A stretch of DNA of 50,918 nucleotides, taken from NCBI GenBank assembly GCA_028694115.1, contig JAQUUB010000024.1, positions 1 through 50,918 on the forward strand, given 5' to 3'. Each line of letters starts with the position of its first letter. The stretch's first letter is position 1. The DNA comes from Lachnospiraceae bacterium. GTDB taxonomy: Bacteria; Bacillota_A; Clostridia; Lachnospirales; Lachnospiraceae. Shown in pieces: positions 9,735-17,472 of the stretch. The notes beneath the pieces were generated by a model, which searched no databases, was not told the origin of the DNA, and worked only from the letters and a program-made list of their open reading frames with translations. A program made the translations under genes and the position numbers.

Positions 9735-9760
9735 AAAATACTTCTTTATGGAAGTATTTT
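9735..9760. terminator. Bidirectional rho-independent terminator
   Basis: A perfect 10-bp stem (9735-9744 with 9751-9760) and a 6-base loop, with A runs before and T runs after, placed between the convergent histidine kinase and VanZ genes. It overlaps the last codons of the VanZ gene. Confidence 0.85.
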
Positions 9761-10246
9761 TTTTCGAGACTTGTAAAAGGGTATATAAAAACAATAACCC
9801 ATAAAACAACCGATCATATTTAAAAGTATATCATCTACATCAAAATACCCAAGTCCTGTAATGAGCTGGACTACTTCAATCAATAAAATAATAAAAAGAC
9901 AATGCCACATGGTAGCAAGGAAATTTATAAATAGATTTTTTCTTTTTCTTAACAATCCTTCAAAAGTACCCATCGGGATAAATGGTACTATATTTCCCAC
10001 TAAATTCCAAAGATAAATGGGATTCACATTCCTTAATCGTAGATAAACTTTAATTGTCGAAAGCAAATTAAAGTTTGCGTTTAAGTTACCTTGAACTCTA
10101 TTTTCCCTTACAAATGCTGCATGGATCCACAGTTCCCGGAAACTTCCATTAAACTTCATGGACACAAACAGAATCAGTAAAATCAGGTAAATGGAAAACA
10201 ATACTTTTTTCAACTGATTCCCTATCTGCATGCTGCTTACATGCAT
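9746..10246 (-). CDS. VanZ-like membrane protein
   Basis: A 166-aa polytopic protein of the VanZ-like family. It has an N-terminal hydrophobic segment, a central NLVGNIVPFIPMGTF motif and the C-terminal signature LGYFDVDDILLNMIGCFMGY, both diagnostic of the family. VanZ homologues are linked to teicoplanin resistance in Enterococcus, but most members in Clostridia have no assigned role, and no van cluster is present here. It starts about 53 bp after the end of trmL, in the same direction. Its last codons form the stem of the shared terminator. Confidence 0.85.
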   Translation of the reverse strand: MHVSSMQIGNQLKKVLFSIYLILLILFVSMKFNGSFRELWIHAAFVRENRVQGNLNANFNLLSTIKVYLRLRNVNPIYLWNLVGNIVPFIPMGTFEGLLRKRKNLFINFLATMWHCLFIILLIEVVQLITGLGYFDVDDILLNMIGCFMGYCFYIPFYKSRKKILP

Positions 10247-10299
10247 CCTATTTCGTCAAACATGCCATTTTGTTCAACTAATTATACTAGAATTACTTT

Positions 10300-10797
10300 T
10301 CACGCTTTCCAGGACAAATTATGCAATTTTCCTTCCATCTGCATATGTGAAAATTCATTTTGCCTTAACGCTTCATATAAAACAATTGCTACGGAATTCG
10401 ACAAGTTTAGGGAGCGGATTTCCCCTATCATTGGAATCCTGATGCAGGTATCCTCATAATCCACTAAAATTTCTTCTGGAATTCCAGCACTTTCTTTTCC
10501 AAACATAATAAAATCATCTGGACCATAGGACACTTGTGTATACACATGTTTTGCTTTTGTAGTGGCCATGTAAATTTTTGCATTTGGGTTTTTCTCTAGA
10601 AATTCTTCGAAATTTACATATACCGTAACATCCAGGTCTTTCCAGTAATCCATCCCTGCTCTCTTAATTGCTTTTTCATCAAGTCGAAATCCCAAGGGCT
10701 CTATCAGGTGTAGCTTTGTTCCTGTAGCCACACAGGTCCTCCCTATATTACCGGTATTGGCAGGTATTTCTGGTTGATGCAATATAATGTTCATCAT
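10300..10797 (-). CDS. trmL: tRNA (cytidine(34)-2'-O)-methyltransferase TrmL (SPOUT family)
   Basis: Methylates the 2'-OH of the wobble nucleotide in leucine tRNAs with SAM. A single SPOUT domain of about 165 aa with the family motifs: HQPEIPANTGNIGRTC at the N-terminus, LIEPLGFRLDEKAIKRAG, and the knot region FGKESAGIPEEIL then RIPMIGEIRSLNLSNSVAI. The start is placed at the ATG at 10797, 8 bases after AGGAG (10806-10810). Further upstream GTG/ATG codons overlap the ribosome binding site. A GC-rich hairpin separates it from the aminotransferase upstream. Confidence 0.92.
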   Translation of the reverse strand: MMNIILHQPEIPANTGNIGRTCVATGTKLHLIEPLGFRLDEKAIKRAGMDYWKDLDVTVYVNFEEFLEKNPNAKIYMATTKAKHVYTQVSYGPDDFIMFGKESAGIPEEILVDYEDTCIRIPMIGEIRSLNLSNSVAIVLYEALRQNEFSHMQMEGKLHNLSWKA

Positions 10798-10822
10798 TGC
10801 CATCACTCCTTTTAGAAAACTT

Positions 10823-10845
10823 TTTCCCGGGTATTCCCCGGGAAA
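10823..10845. terminator. GC-rich hairpin between aminotransferase and trmL
   Basis: A perfect 9-bp stem TTTCCCGGG/CCCGGGAAA with a 5-base loop. It sits 51 bp after the aminotransferase stop and only 13 bases before the trmL ribosome binding site on the minus strand. The downstream T run on the minus strand is short and broken, so it may act as a partial terminator or an RNA processing/stability structure. Confidence 0.5.
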
Positions 10846-10895
10846 TCATTTGTGATTTATTATTATTATACGAATTACGACAGTAATCTATTCTG

Positions 10896-12077
10896 CTATT
10901 TTTTGTCTTCCGCTCTCAGTCGTGTGATAAATTCTTCTAATTTTCCAATTGCTATTCTCAACTTTTCAATGGAATATGCATAAGAAATTCGTAAAAATCC
11001 TTCTCCACAATCACCAAATGCAGTGCCTGGGACCACTGCAACTTTTTCTTCATTGAGAAATCTAGTTGCAAATTCATCTGATGTCATTCCAAATTCCCTA
11101 ATGCATGGAAAAACATAGAAAGCACCATATGGTTCAAAACATGGTAAATTCATTTCTTTAAATGCATTCATCAGATATCTTCTTCTCTGATTATATGCTT
11201 CCCTCATCATTGCAACATCTTCATCACCATTTTTGAGTGCCTCTACTGCTGCATACTGACTTGTTGTAGGTGCACACATAATTGCAAACTGGTGGATTTT
11301 AATCATTTGGTTTATGATTTCCTCTGGTCCACATGCATATCCCAGACGCCAACCTGTCATGGCATAGCTCTTACTAAATCCATTAATTAAAATCGTTCTT
11401 TCCTGCATTCCCTTGATGTTTACAATGCTTACATGATCTTCCTTATAGGACAGCTCGGAATAGATTTCATCACTCATTACAAAAATATCTTTTTCGATGA
11501 TAATTTCTGCAATTTCCTCTAAGTCTTTCCTTTCCATAATTGCACCAGTTGGATTATTAGGAAATGGTAAGATTAATACTTTGGTCTTATCTGTAATTGC
11601 ATCTCGTAATTCTTTTGCCGTCAGGCGGAATTCATTTTCATTCTTAAGCTCAATGATTACTGGCTTTGCACCTGCCAGGATTGCGCAAGGTTCGTAGGAA
11701 ACATAGCTTGGCTGGGGAATCAGAACTTCTTCCCCTACTCCTGGATTAATCATTGCACGAAGCCCAATGTCAATTGCCTCACTACCTCCAACTGTAACAA
11801 TTACTTCGTTGTCTGCATCGTAATTTAGCTGATATCTTCGCTCCAGATAATTACAAATCTCGACCTTTAATTCTTTCAAACCTGCATTCGAGGTATAAAA
11901 CGTACGTCCTTTTTCTAGTGAGTAGATTCCTTCATCACGGATATGCCATGGAGTATCAAAATCGGGTTCTCCCACTCCTAATGATATTGCGTCCTTCATC
12001 TCACTTACAATATCAAAAAATTTACGGATTCCAGAAGGTTTTATCTCTACTACCTGATCTGCTACTGCTTTTCTCAT
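10896..12077 (-). CDS. PLP-dependent class I/II aminotransferase
   Basis: A fold-type I aminotransferase of 393 aa. Seen are the glycine-rich start of the cofactor site (VTVGGSEAIDIGLRAM), the substrate/PLP Asn motif PFPNNPTGAI, the Asp-x-x-Tyr of SDEIYSELSY, the Schiff-base lysine in INGFSKSYAMTGWRLGY, and the C-terminal Arg in GFLRISYAYS. Family members of this type act on aromatic or branched amino acids or alanine; the substrate is not clear. Its start overlaps the stop of the Lrp/AsnC gene by 4 bases (ATGA), so the two are translationally coupled and the regulator probably senses a related amino acid. Confidence 0.9.
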   Translation of the reverse strand: MRKAVADQVVEIKPSGIRKFFDIVSEMKDAISLGVGEPDFDTPWHIRDEGIYSLEKGRTFYTSNAGLKELKVEICNYLERRYQLNYDADNEVIVTVGGSEAIDIGLRAMINPGVGEEVLIPQPSYVSYEPCAILAGAKPVIIELKNENEFRLTAKELRDAITDKTKVLILPFPNNPTGAIMERKDLEEIAEIIIEKDIFVMSDEIYSELSYKEDHVSIVNIKGMQERTILINGFSKSYAMTGWRLGYACGPEEIINQMIKIHQFAIMCAPTTSQYAAVEALKNGDEDVAMMREAYNQRRRYLMNAFKEMNLPCFEPYGAFYVFPCIREFGMTSDEFATRFLNEEKVAVVPGTAFGDCGEGFLRISYAYSIEKLRIAIGKLEEFITRLRAEDKK

Positions 12078-12565
12078 GGTGTAATCGACATCCTCTCATC
12101 TTCATTTTTTTTGGCAAGTATTGTTCCGTGATCCTTATATTTCTTCAAAATAAAATGCGTTGCGGTACTTAGTATCGATTCCTGCGTAGATAATTTATTC
12201 GAAACAAAAGAGGAAATTTCTTTCAGAGTTCTTCCTTCTAATGTCACCATCAAATCAAATCCACCTGATATTAAATATACAGAGTTTACTTCTGGGTACT
12301 TATAAATTCTCTCGGCAATGGTATCAAATCCTAACCCTCTTTGAGGTGTTACTCTCACTTCGATCAGTGCAGTTACTTTCTCTGTTGTTGTTTTATCCCA
12401 GTCAATCAGTGTGTGGTATCCGCAAATAATACCTTCACTCTCCATTGCTGACATTTCGTTCGCTACGTCAACTTCTTCAACCCCTAACATTACAGCCAAT
12501 TCCTTAATATTTACACGACTATCTTTCTCTATAAAAGTTAAAATCTTCATTCTCATTTCATTCAT
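12074..12565 (-). CDS. Lrp/AsnC-family transcriptional regulator
   Basis: A 163-aa regulator with an N-terminal winged helix-turn-helix (VNIKELAVMLGVEEVDVANE) and a C-terminal RAM ligand-binding domain (TALIEVRVTPQRGLGFD, then VYLISGGFDLMVTLEG). Family members respond to amino acids, which fits the coupled aminotransferase gene. The start at 12565 is preceded by AAAGGAG with 7-base spacing. An upstream in-frame ATG (12616) would read through a dispersed repeat and add 17 non-family residues, so I reject it. The ribosome binding site directly abuts the dispersed repeat at 12580-12592. Confidence 0.9.
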   Translation of the reverse strand: MNEMRMKILTFIEKDSRVNIKELAVMLGVEEVDVANEMSAMESEGIICGYHTLIDWDKTTTEKVTALIEVRVTPQRGLGFDTIAERIYKYPEVNSVYLISGGFDLMVTLEGRTLKEISSFVSNKLSTQESILSTATHFILKKYKDHGTILAKKNEDERMSITP

Positions 12566-12579
12566 TGAAATTCTCCTTT

Positions 12580-12592
12580 GGGGACGGTTCTC
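12580..12592 (-). repeat. Dispersed repeat GAGAACCGTCCCC, copy 1
   Basis: The only copy whose GAGAACCGTCCCC core runs in the sense direction of the flanking genes. Its first bases supply the TGA stop of the HypE/PurM-like gene (12591-12593), and its end abuts the AAAGGAG of the Lrp/AsnC gene. Confidence 0.85.
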
Positions 12593-13595
12593 AGTTGATA
12601 ATTTTATATAATTCATCCGTTTTGGGCGGTTCTAAAAAACGTTTCTCATCATTGTTCATAATAATTCGATCATTTCCGCTTGTTGTCTTCCCGACTACCG
12701 CACTATGTATTCCCTCTTTTCCAAGAGCTCTTACTAAATCATATCCACTATCTGTGGCAATCAACATGCTTCCGCTACTTATTAATTCATATGGATTAAT
12801 ATCAAAATAATTACATATTTCTATTGTTTCTTGCTTAATAGGCAATGTTTTTAAATTAATTTCAAGTCCAACGCCGGATGCCTCAGCCATTTCCCAAAGA
12901 GCACCAAAAATGCCGCCCTCTGTAACATCATGCATAGCACTGACGTTAGACTTAACGGCGGTGGCGGCCTCTGGTATTACAGACAGAAAGCAATCAAATT
13001 CCTTAGCTGCGTCAACTAGAGTCGGAGAAAATCTATTTAAAAGTTCTGATTCTTTTTCTTTCGCAATGATACTTGTGCCTTCAAGACCAATCCACTTTGT
13101 AACAACAAGGTCTTGGCCTGGTTTCGCACCCGAAGTCGTAATGATATGACCTCTCTTTGCTTTACCAATACCTGTCACTGTTATAATCGGTTGATTGACT
13201 GCCCTTGTAATTTCTGTGTGTCCGCCCATTGTCTGCACATTAATCTTTGCACAAGCTTCTTCAACCTGTTGCATCATGCTCTTTAGCTCCGGCTCTTCCA
13301 CTGACTCTGGTAATAATAAAGAAAGCATAATTCCTACTGGTTCTGCCCCAGCGGATGCAATATCATTCATTGTTACATTTACGGCTAAAGAACCAATATC
13401 CTTGGTTGTTCCCGTAATTGGATCGCAGGAAATCACAAAAACCTCGTCCTCCTGAAGCTGCATAATTGCGCAGTCTTCACCTACGGAAGCTCCGACAAGA
13501 ACTTCTTCTCGTTTTGTTTGAACTTGTTTTAAGATAGAACGTTTTAATACGCTCTCACTAACTTTTCCTACTTTCATATACATACCCATCTGCAT
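12591..13595 (-). CDS. AIR synthase-related (PurM/HypE-like) ATP-binding protein
   Basis: Belongs to the PurM/SelD/HypE/ThiL ATP-grasp-like superfamily. The N-terminal half has GASVGEDCAIMQL, SCDPITGTTKDIGSLAV and VTMNDIASAGAEPVG; the C-terminal half has MHDVTEGGIFGALWEMAEASG and SSGSMLIATDSG. These match the HypE-like branch (AIR synthase related), but no hydrogenase genes are nearby, so the substrate is unknown. SelD is unlikely because the N-terminal Cys/Sec motif is absent. The start is uncertain: ATGs lie at 13595, 13589, 13583 and 13577, without a clear ribosome binding site; the family match begins near KVGKVSESVLKRSI. The stop codon comes from dispersed repeat copy 1. Confidence 0.8.
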   Translation of the reverse strand: MQMGMYMKVGKVSESVLKRSILKQVQTKREEVLVGASVGEDCAIMQLQEDEVFVISCDPITGTTKDIGSLAVNVTMNDIASAGAEPVGIMLSLLLPESVEEPELKSMMQQVEEACAKINVQTMGGHTEITRAVNQPIITVTGIGKAKRGHIITTSGAKPGQDLVVTKWIGLEGTSIIAKEKESELLNRFSPTLVDAAKEFDCFLSVIPEAATAVKSNVSAMHDVTEGGIFGALWEMAEASGVGLEINLKTLPIKQETIEICNYFDINPYELISSGSMLIATDSGYDLVRALGKEGIHSAVVGKTTSGNDRIIMNNDEKRFLEPPKTDELYKIIN

Positions 13596-13621
13596 GTGAT
13601 TGCATGCAATTTTTCATAAGC

Positions 13622-13634
13622 GAGAACCGTCCCC
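13622..13634 (+). repeat. Dispersed repeat GAGAACCGTCCCC, copy 2
   Basis: Lies in the 44-bp gap between the VanW gene (stop at 13640) and the HypE/PurM-like gene. The bases just before it, 13585-13612, contain a GCATG-N-GCATGC near-palindrome next to CCCATCTG, resembling the insert at 42996-43059. Confidence 0.85.
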
Positions 13635-13639
13635 GCCTT

Positions 13640-15181
13640 CTAATTTCCCTGTGCTGCATCGGCTGCGGCTGCGGTTGCTGCTGCCTGTGCTGCCGCTACT
13701 GCTTGTGCCTGTGCTGCGGCCACTCCGTTATCAGCACCTAATAAGGATGCTGCAATTGCTTTACAATATTCAATATTCTGGGTAGACACTGCTGCTGCCA
13801 TAGCACCCGTGGCATCACCCACAGTTCCTACTGTTGCTGTCTTAGGCGCTGCCATATAATTACTACTATTTAATAAAATTCGTTCTGTTTCAACACCATC
13901 TACTTTTACTATTTTCCAATATTTTGCTTTATAACCAATATGCTCTGCCTGAGTATTTACATATCCCACTGGCTGAGTGGCGTCCGCTACAACCTTTTCG
14001 CCCACTGGAGGTATCTGCTCAATTGTTTGACTCTCAAACGAGATGGTACGATTTTCAGGTCTTGTTTCTTTCCCGTAAATGGTAAATGTGATTTTCTTAT
14101 CTTCTGTTGTAGATCCCTCAATATAAATTGGATATTCCAATGTATTCGTAAATTTAAAATCCTTATAAGTTCCAGAAATCGCTGCATCCGCCGATAAGTC
14201 TACATAGGAAACGACCATGGAATGATTAAATCTTTCATCTACCGTTAGTTCTGAGCGGATAACCGCATTATATAATGTGGAAGACACCTGGCAAATTCCG
14301 CCACCAAGGCTCTCCACTACTAAACTATTTAAATAGGACCCTGCTAAGTAATACCCATTCTCCTCTGAAAAAGGACTAACTGCCTTATAAACAGAAAGCT
14401 GCTCTCCTGGGTATAATACTGTTCCATTAATTAATCGGCAACCATTCTTTACATTTGCTGAACGACCCTTTGCAGAGGTTTTAAAGCTAGTAGTATAACT
14501 GCCCAAAACATCCTTTACCTCTGCTAAATCCTCAGCATTTCCAAGAGGTTCTGTTACTTCTACAACTAAATCAGCACTCGTTGTCTGCTTATCCCACTTT
14601 GTTCCCAGCGTGCTCATAACAGCATTTACTGATTTTTCTAAGTCTAAGACCATTCCATTTTCACCAGGAACAATCTCAAAGCCTTCATCTGTCTTTTTAA
14701 TTGTTGCATTTACTGCATCTTTGTCAAATTTAGTACCCTGCTCGCTGACGATACTTTGAACAGCACCCACATTAAAAGAAACCTCAACATCAAATACTTT
14801 GTTTTCATGTTCAATATCCTTTAGTGCTTTATATCTCTCGACAATATTACCCTCTCGTCCTAGTCCCACTGCCTGATCTATGATTTCTTTATTATTCCAT
14901 GTAAGTCCCAGACTGTTTGCAGAAACTGTGATTGCATTTCCCTCAACTGCATTTAAGGAAATCTGTGTATTCTTAAGACCCTCGACATAATTATCCACTG
15001 CCTGCATTGCTTCTTCTGCTGTCATACCAGATAAATCGATTGTATCGGCATAAACTCCTTTATGAATAGTTCCATTATCCGAAGCTGCATATGCCAATGT
15101 TTTCTCTTGAAAACCACAAAACACTGTGGCTGTAATTGCTACGATTACTGCAATACCTGCTAAAAGGCCTTTCTTTTTCAT
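13640..15181 (-). CDS. Secreted VanW-family protein with peptidoglycan-binding domains and Ala-rich tail
   Basis: An exported cell-envelope protein of 513 aa. It has an N-terminal signal/membrane segment (KKKGLLAGIAVIVAITATVF), then two PG_binding_4-like repeats (about 40-245), and a VanW domain marked by GGGICQVSSTLYNAVIRSEL. It ends in a tail of about 60 residues dominated by Ala and Gln (AAAQAQAVAAAQAAATAAAA), which is unusual. The role of VanW is not established; these domains are often found in wall-associated proteins of Clostridia. I place the start at 15181 because GGAG lies 6 bases upstream; an ATG at 15193 overlaps that site. The gene is first in a possible run with the HypE-like and Lrp genes. 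Confidence 0.88.
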   Translation of the reverse strand: MKKKGLLAGIAVIVAITATVFCGFQEKTLAYAASDNGTIHKGVYADTIDLSGMTAEEAMQAVDNYVEGLKNTQISLNAVEGNAITVSANSLGLTWNNKEIIDQAVGLGREGNIVERYKALKDIEHENKVFDVEVSFNVGAVQSIVSEQGTKFDKDAVNATIKKTDEGFEIVPGENGMVLDLEKSVNAVMSTLGTKWDKQTTSADLVVEVTEPLGNAEDLAEVKDVLGSYTTSFKTSAKGRSANVKNGCRLINGTVLYPGEQLSVYKAVSPFSEENGYYLAGSYLNSLVVESLGGGICQVSSTLYNAVIRSELTVDERFNHSMVVSYVDLSADAAISGTYKDFKFTNTLEYPIYIEGSTTEDKKITFTIYGKETRPENRTISFESQTIEQIPPVGEKVVADATQPVGYVNTQAEHIGYKAKYWKIVKVDGVETERILLNSSNYMAAPKTATVGTVGDATGAMAAAVSTQNIEYCKAIAASLLGADNGVAAAQAQAVAAAQAAATAAAADAAQGN

Positions 15182-15477
15182 AAAAATCTCCATTCTACTA
15201 TTCCCTTGCTAATATGATTTACATAATCATTTTAAAGAAAATCCTTGGTGCTTTCAAGATAAATAACTACCAATTTATTTGACAGAAGTGGCATGTTTAT
15301 GTAAAACTATACCAAGAAGGATAAGCATAGAGGAACAACCATTGCTAATACTAAAATAATAATAATAATACTTGAAATTACTTTTCTATTTTTATTGTTA
15401 AAAAATTGAAACATTATGACTCCAATCTGGTGAATGATCACCTATTAAAAACTATTTCTTTCGAAAGGATATTATAC
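15182..15477. other. Divergent intergenic region
   Basis: About 300 bp between the divergent VanW gene and the TPR membrane-protein gene. It is A+T-rich, with a short AAT microsatellite at 15354-15370, and must hold both promoters. I see no RNA gene or clear operator in it. Confidence 0.4.
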
Positions 15478-16089
15478 ATGAAATTCCCGATTTTTACAAC
15501 CTTTGTTATCTTTGCACTTTGGCTTTCTTATGAAATGAAGAAACATATGAATGATAATAAAAAAGTATTCGAAGATTTTTTTTCAAGAGAGTTCCGAGCA
15601 AACACTACACGTAAGAAATCACTTGATAATTTAGACTACATTCAAATACCAATCGAACAATTTATGATACCGGCAAATGCGGATTCCCAGATTCAGGAGT
15701 ACTATGGAATATTATCCTCTCTTTCCTCTAAAAAAATTGTCAATTTGACTGGTATCTCAAATACTGATTTGAAATTAGAATATGGTGCGCCTAATATTAT
15801 CGCTTTATCAGAATATGACCAGAATTTTACTCTTTTAGCTAGTACGCTTGCACGGCTTTCCCAATCCCTGTTAGAACAAGGTTATTCTTCCGAAGCTTTG
15901 TCCCTGCTGGAATATGGTGTTGCGATTGGAAGTGACGTTCGTGCTAATTATGAGTTACTAGGAAAAATTTATGCAAATCAGGGTCGTAAGTCTGAAATTG
16001 AAACTCTTATAATGAAAGCTGAGACTATAAACTCTCTTTCAAAGGAAACCATTCTAAAAAAATTGAAATTATTATTGGAAGACATATAA
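15478..16089 (+). CDS. Membrane-anchored protein with TPR-like repeats, function unknown
   Basis: A 203-aa protein with one N-terminal membrane segment (FPIFTTFVIFALWLS), a charged linker, and a helical C-terminal half that resembles tetratricopeptide repeats (SLLEQGYSSEALSLLEYGVA, then NYELLGKIYANQGRKSEI). Such proteins usually make protein-protein contacts at the membrane; no more can be said. The start at 15478 follows GAAAGGA with 8-base spacing; an in-frame ATG at 15406 has no site. It converges with the exonuclease gene, with only 2 bp between the stops. Confidence 0.75.
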   Translation: MKFPIFTTFVIFALWLSYEMKKHMNDNKKVFEDFFSREFRANTTRKKSLDNLDYIQIPIEQFMIPANADSQIQEYYGILSSLSSKKIVNLTGISNTDLKLEYGAPNIIALSEYDQNFTLLASTLARLSQSLLEQGYSSEALSLLEYGVAIGSDVRANYELLGKIYANQGRKSEIETLIMKAETINSLSKETILKKLKLLLEDI

Positions 16090-16091
16090 TA

Positions 16092-16823
16092 TCACTTTTT
16101 TCCATATTGCAGCTTCCACAAATCCATCATTCGATCTGCTTCATTCTTGGTAAGAGAATCAATCTGAAAATCAAAATCAATGCCATACTGCTTTACGAAT
16201 CGAATGATTCTTTCCTTTTGATGAATCGTAATTGGTCGTTGGCGTTTTACCTGATAAACCAAGTCTCTTGGCTCAAACAATTCGCTAAATCCTTCTTTTT
16301 CCCCAAACTCTTTACACAAAATCTGATACAATTCATGAGTAGCCATTGCATCATTAAGCGCACGATGCGCTTGTAGTATAATGCCAAAGTGTTCGCATAG
16401 ACTTGGTAACGCGCGGGACTCAAGCTCTGGAAGGCAGGCCCTTGCTATACGTAACGTATCAATCCCCTTTCGGTTAAATCCCACCCCCTTTGGATCTATC
16501 AGTTGCAAATCAATGCAATATCTCTTTAAGAAAGAAAAATCAAAAAGTATACTGTGACCTAGGAATAGCGTTTTTGTGGAAATGAATTCTAGTAATGATT
16601 GCATTACTTCATCAGCTTCCTTGGCATCAATGAGCATTTCATTTGTGATTCCCGTCAATTCAATAATTCTCTCCGAAATTTTTCTGCCTGGATTTACAAA
16701 CTGTTCAAAGGAATCTACTATTTCACCATTTACAACCTTCACAGCACCAATTTCAATGATCCGGTCTGTTTTTGGGTTTAATCCTGTTGCTTCAATATCA
16801 ATCGAAATATAATCTTTTGTCAT
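16092..16823 (-). CDS. DnaQ-like 3'-5' exonuclease
   Basis: A DEDD-type exonuclease of the DnaQ/PolC-epsilon group. Exo I is ISIDIEATGLNPKTDRIIEI with metal ligands Asp9 and Glu11; Exo II is FLGHSILFDFSFLK; Exo III is HRALNDAMATHEL with the general-base His and last Asp. The C-terminal ~80 residues (PRDLVYQVKRQRPITIHQK) form an extra domain of unknown function. At 243 aa it is stand-alone, not a polymerase domain, so it probably acts in DNA repair or nucleic-acid trimming. It lies 7 bp after nth, in the same direction. Confidence 0.88.
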   Translation of the reverse strand: MTKDYISIDIEATGLNPKTDRIIEIGAVKVVNGEIVDSFEQFVNPGRKISERIIELTGITNEMLIDAKEADEVMQSLLEFISTKTLFLGHSILFDFSFLKRYCIDLQLIDPKGVGFNRKGIDTLRIARACLPELESRALPSLCEHFGIILQAHRALNDAMATHELYQILCKEFGEKEGFSELFEPRDLVYQVKRQRPITIHQKERIIRFVKQYGIDFDFQIDSLTKNEADRMMDLWKLQYGKK

Positions 16824-16830
16824 ATTTTTT

Positions 16831-17472
16831 CTATCTTCTCTTATCTGCTTTTTTATAGGATTTGCATTCCTGATTCAAAAAACACACTTCGCATTTGGGG
16901 TTCCTTGCGATACAAATTTCCCTCCCTAGACGGATAATTTGAATATTATATAGGATCCAATGGTCCTTTGGCAATTTTTTCATTAAATCATACTCAATTT
17001 TGACTGGGTCTTCTTCCGTTGTGAAGCCTAGTTTATTAGAAATCCTTTTCACATGAGTATCTACTACAATACTTGGTTCATGAAAAATATTTCCTCTGAT
17101 TACATTGGCAGTTTTCCGTCCGACACCAGCCAGGCTTGTCAACATTTCTATATCTGATGATAGCTCCCCATTGTATTTTTCCACTAATTCCTTGCAACAG
17201 GCAATAATGTTTTTCGCCTTATTATGATAAAATCCTGTTGAGTGAATATCACGCTCCAGTTCCTTTAAGTCTGCTTTGGCAAAATCCTCCACAGAAGTGT
17301 ACTTTACAAACAAATCCTTCGTAACGATATTGACTCTGGCATCTGTACACTGCGCACTTAGAATCGTTGCAATCAGCAGCTGCCAAGCATTTTCATGATT
17401 TAGATAACACTTCCATTCTGTTCCATAATTTTCATCCAATAAATCAAGAATTGCCTTTGTTTGCTTTGTCAT
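16831..17472 (-). CDS. nth: Endonuclease III (DNA glycosylase/AP lyase)
   Basis: Removes oxidised pyrimidines from DNA and nicks the abasic site. The helix-hairpin-helix LAGVGRKTANVI carries catalytic Lys120, and Asp138 lies in SIVVDTHVKR. A 4Fe-4S cluster is formed by C187, C194, C197 and C203 in the C-x6-C-x2-C-x5-C pattern. The length, 213 aa, is standard. The gene start overlaps the end of the radical SAM gene by 29 bases, so the two are translationally linked. Confidence 0.95.
   Translation of the reverse strand: MTKQTKAILDLLDENYGTEWKCYLNHENAWQLLIATILSAQCTDARVNIVTKDLFVKYTSVEDFAKADLKELERDIHSTGFYHNKAKNIIACCKELVEKYNGELSSDIEMLTSLAGVGRKTANVIRGNIFHEPSIVVDTHVKRISNKLGFTTEEDPVKIEYDLMKKLPKDHWILYNIQIIRLGREICIARNPKCEVCFLNQECKSYKKADKRR

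Noticed and set aside
10000..10246. VanZ gene as sign of a glycopeptide resistance cluster together with VanW at 13640
   Set aside because: No vanHAX or vanRS-type ligase genes are present; VanZ- and VanW-like proteins are common in Clostridia without resistance.
10225..10250. GCATG...CATGC palindrome at the VanZ gene start, resembling the 43034 hairpin
   Set aside because: It is short and imperfect and lacks the neighbouring GTTGAACA palindrome, so it may be chance.
15354..15370. AAT microsatellite as a phase-variation tract
   Set aside because: It is short, non-coding and lies far from a recognisable -35/-10 pair.
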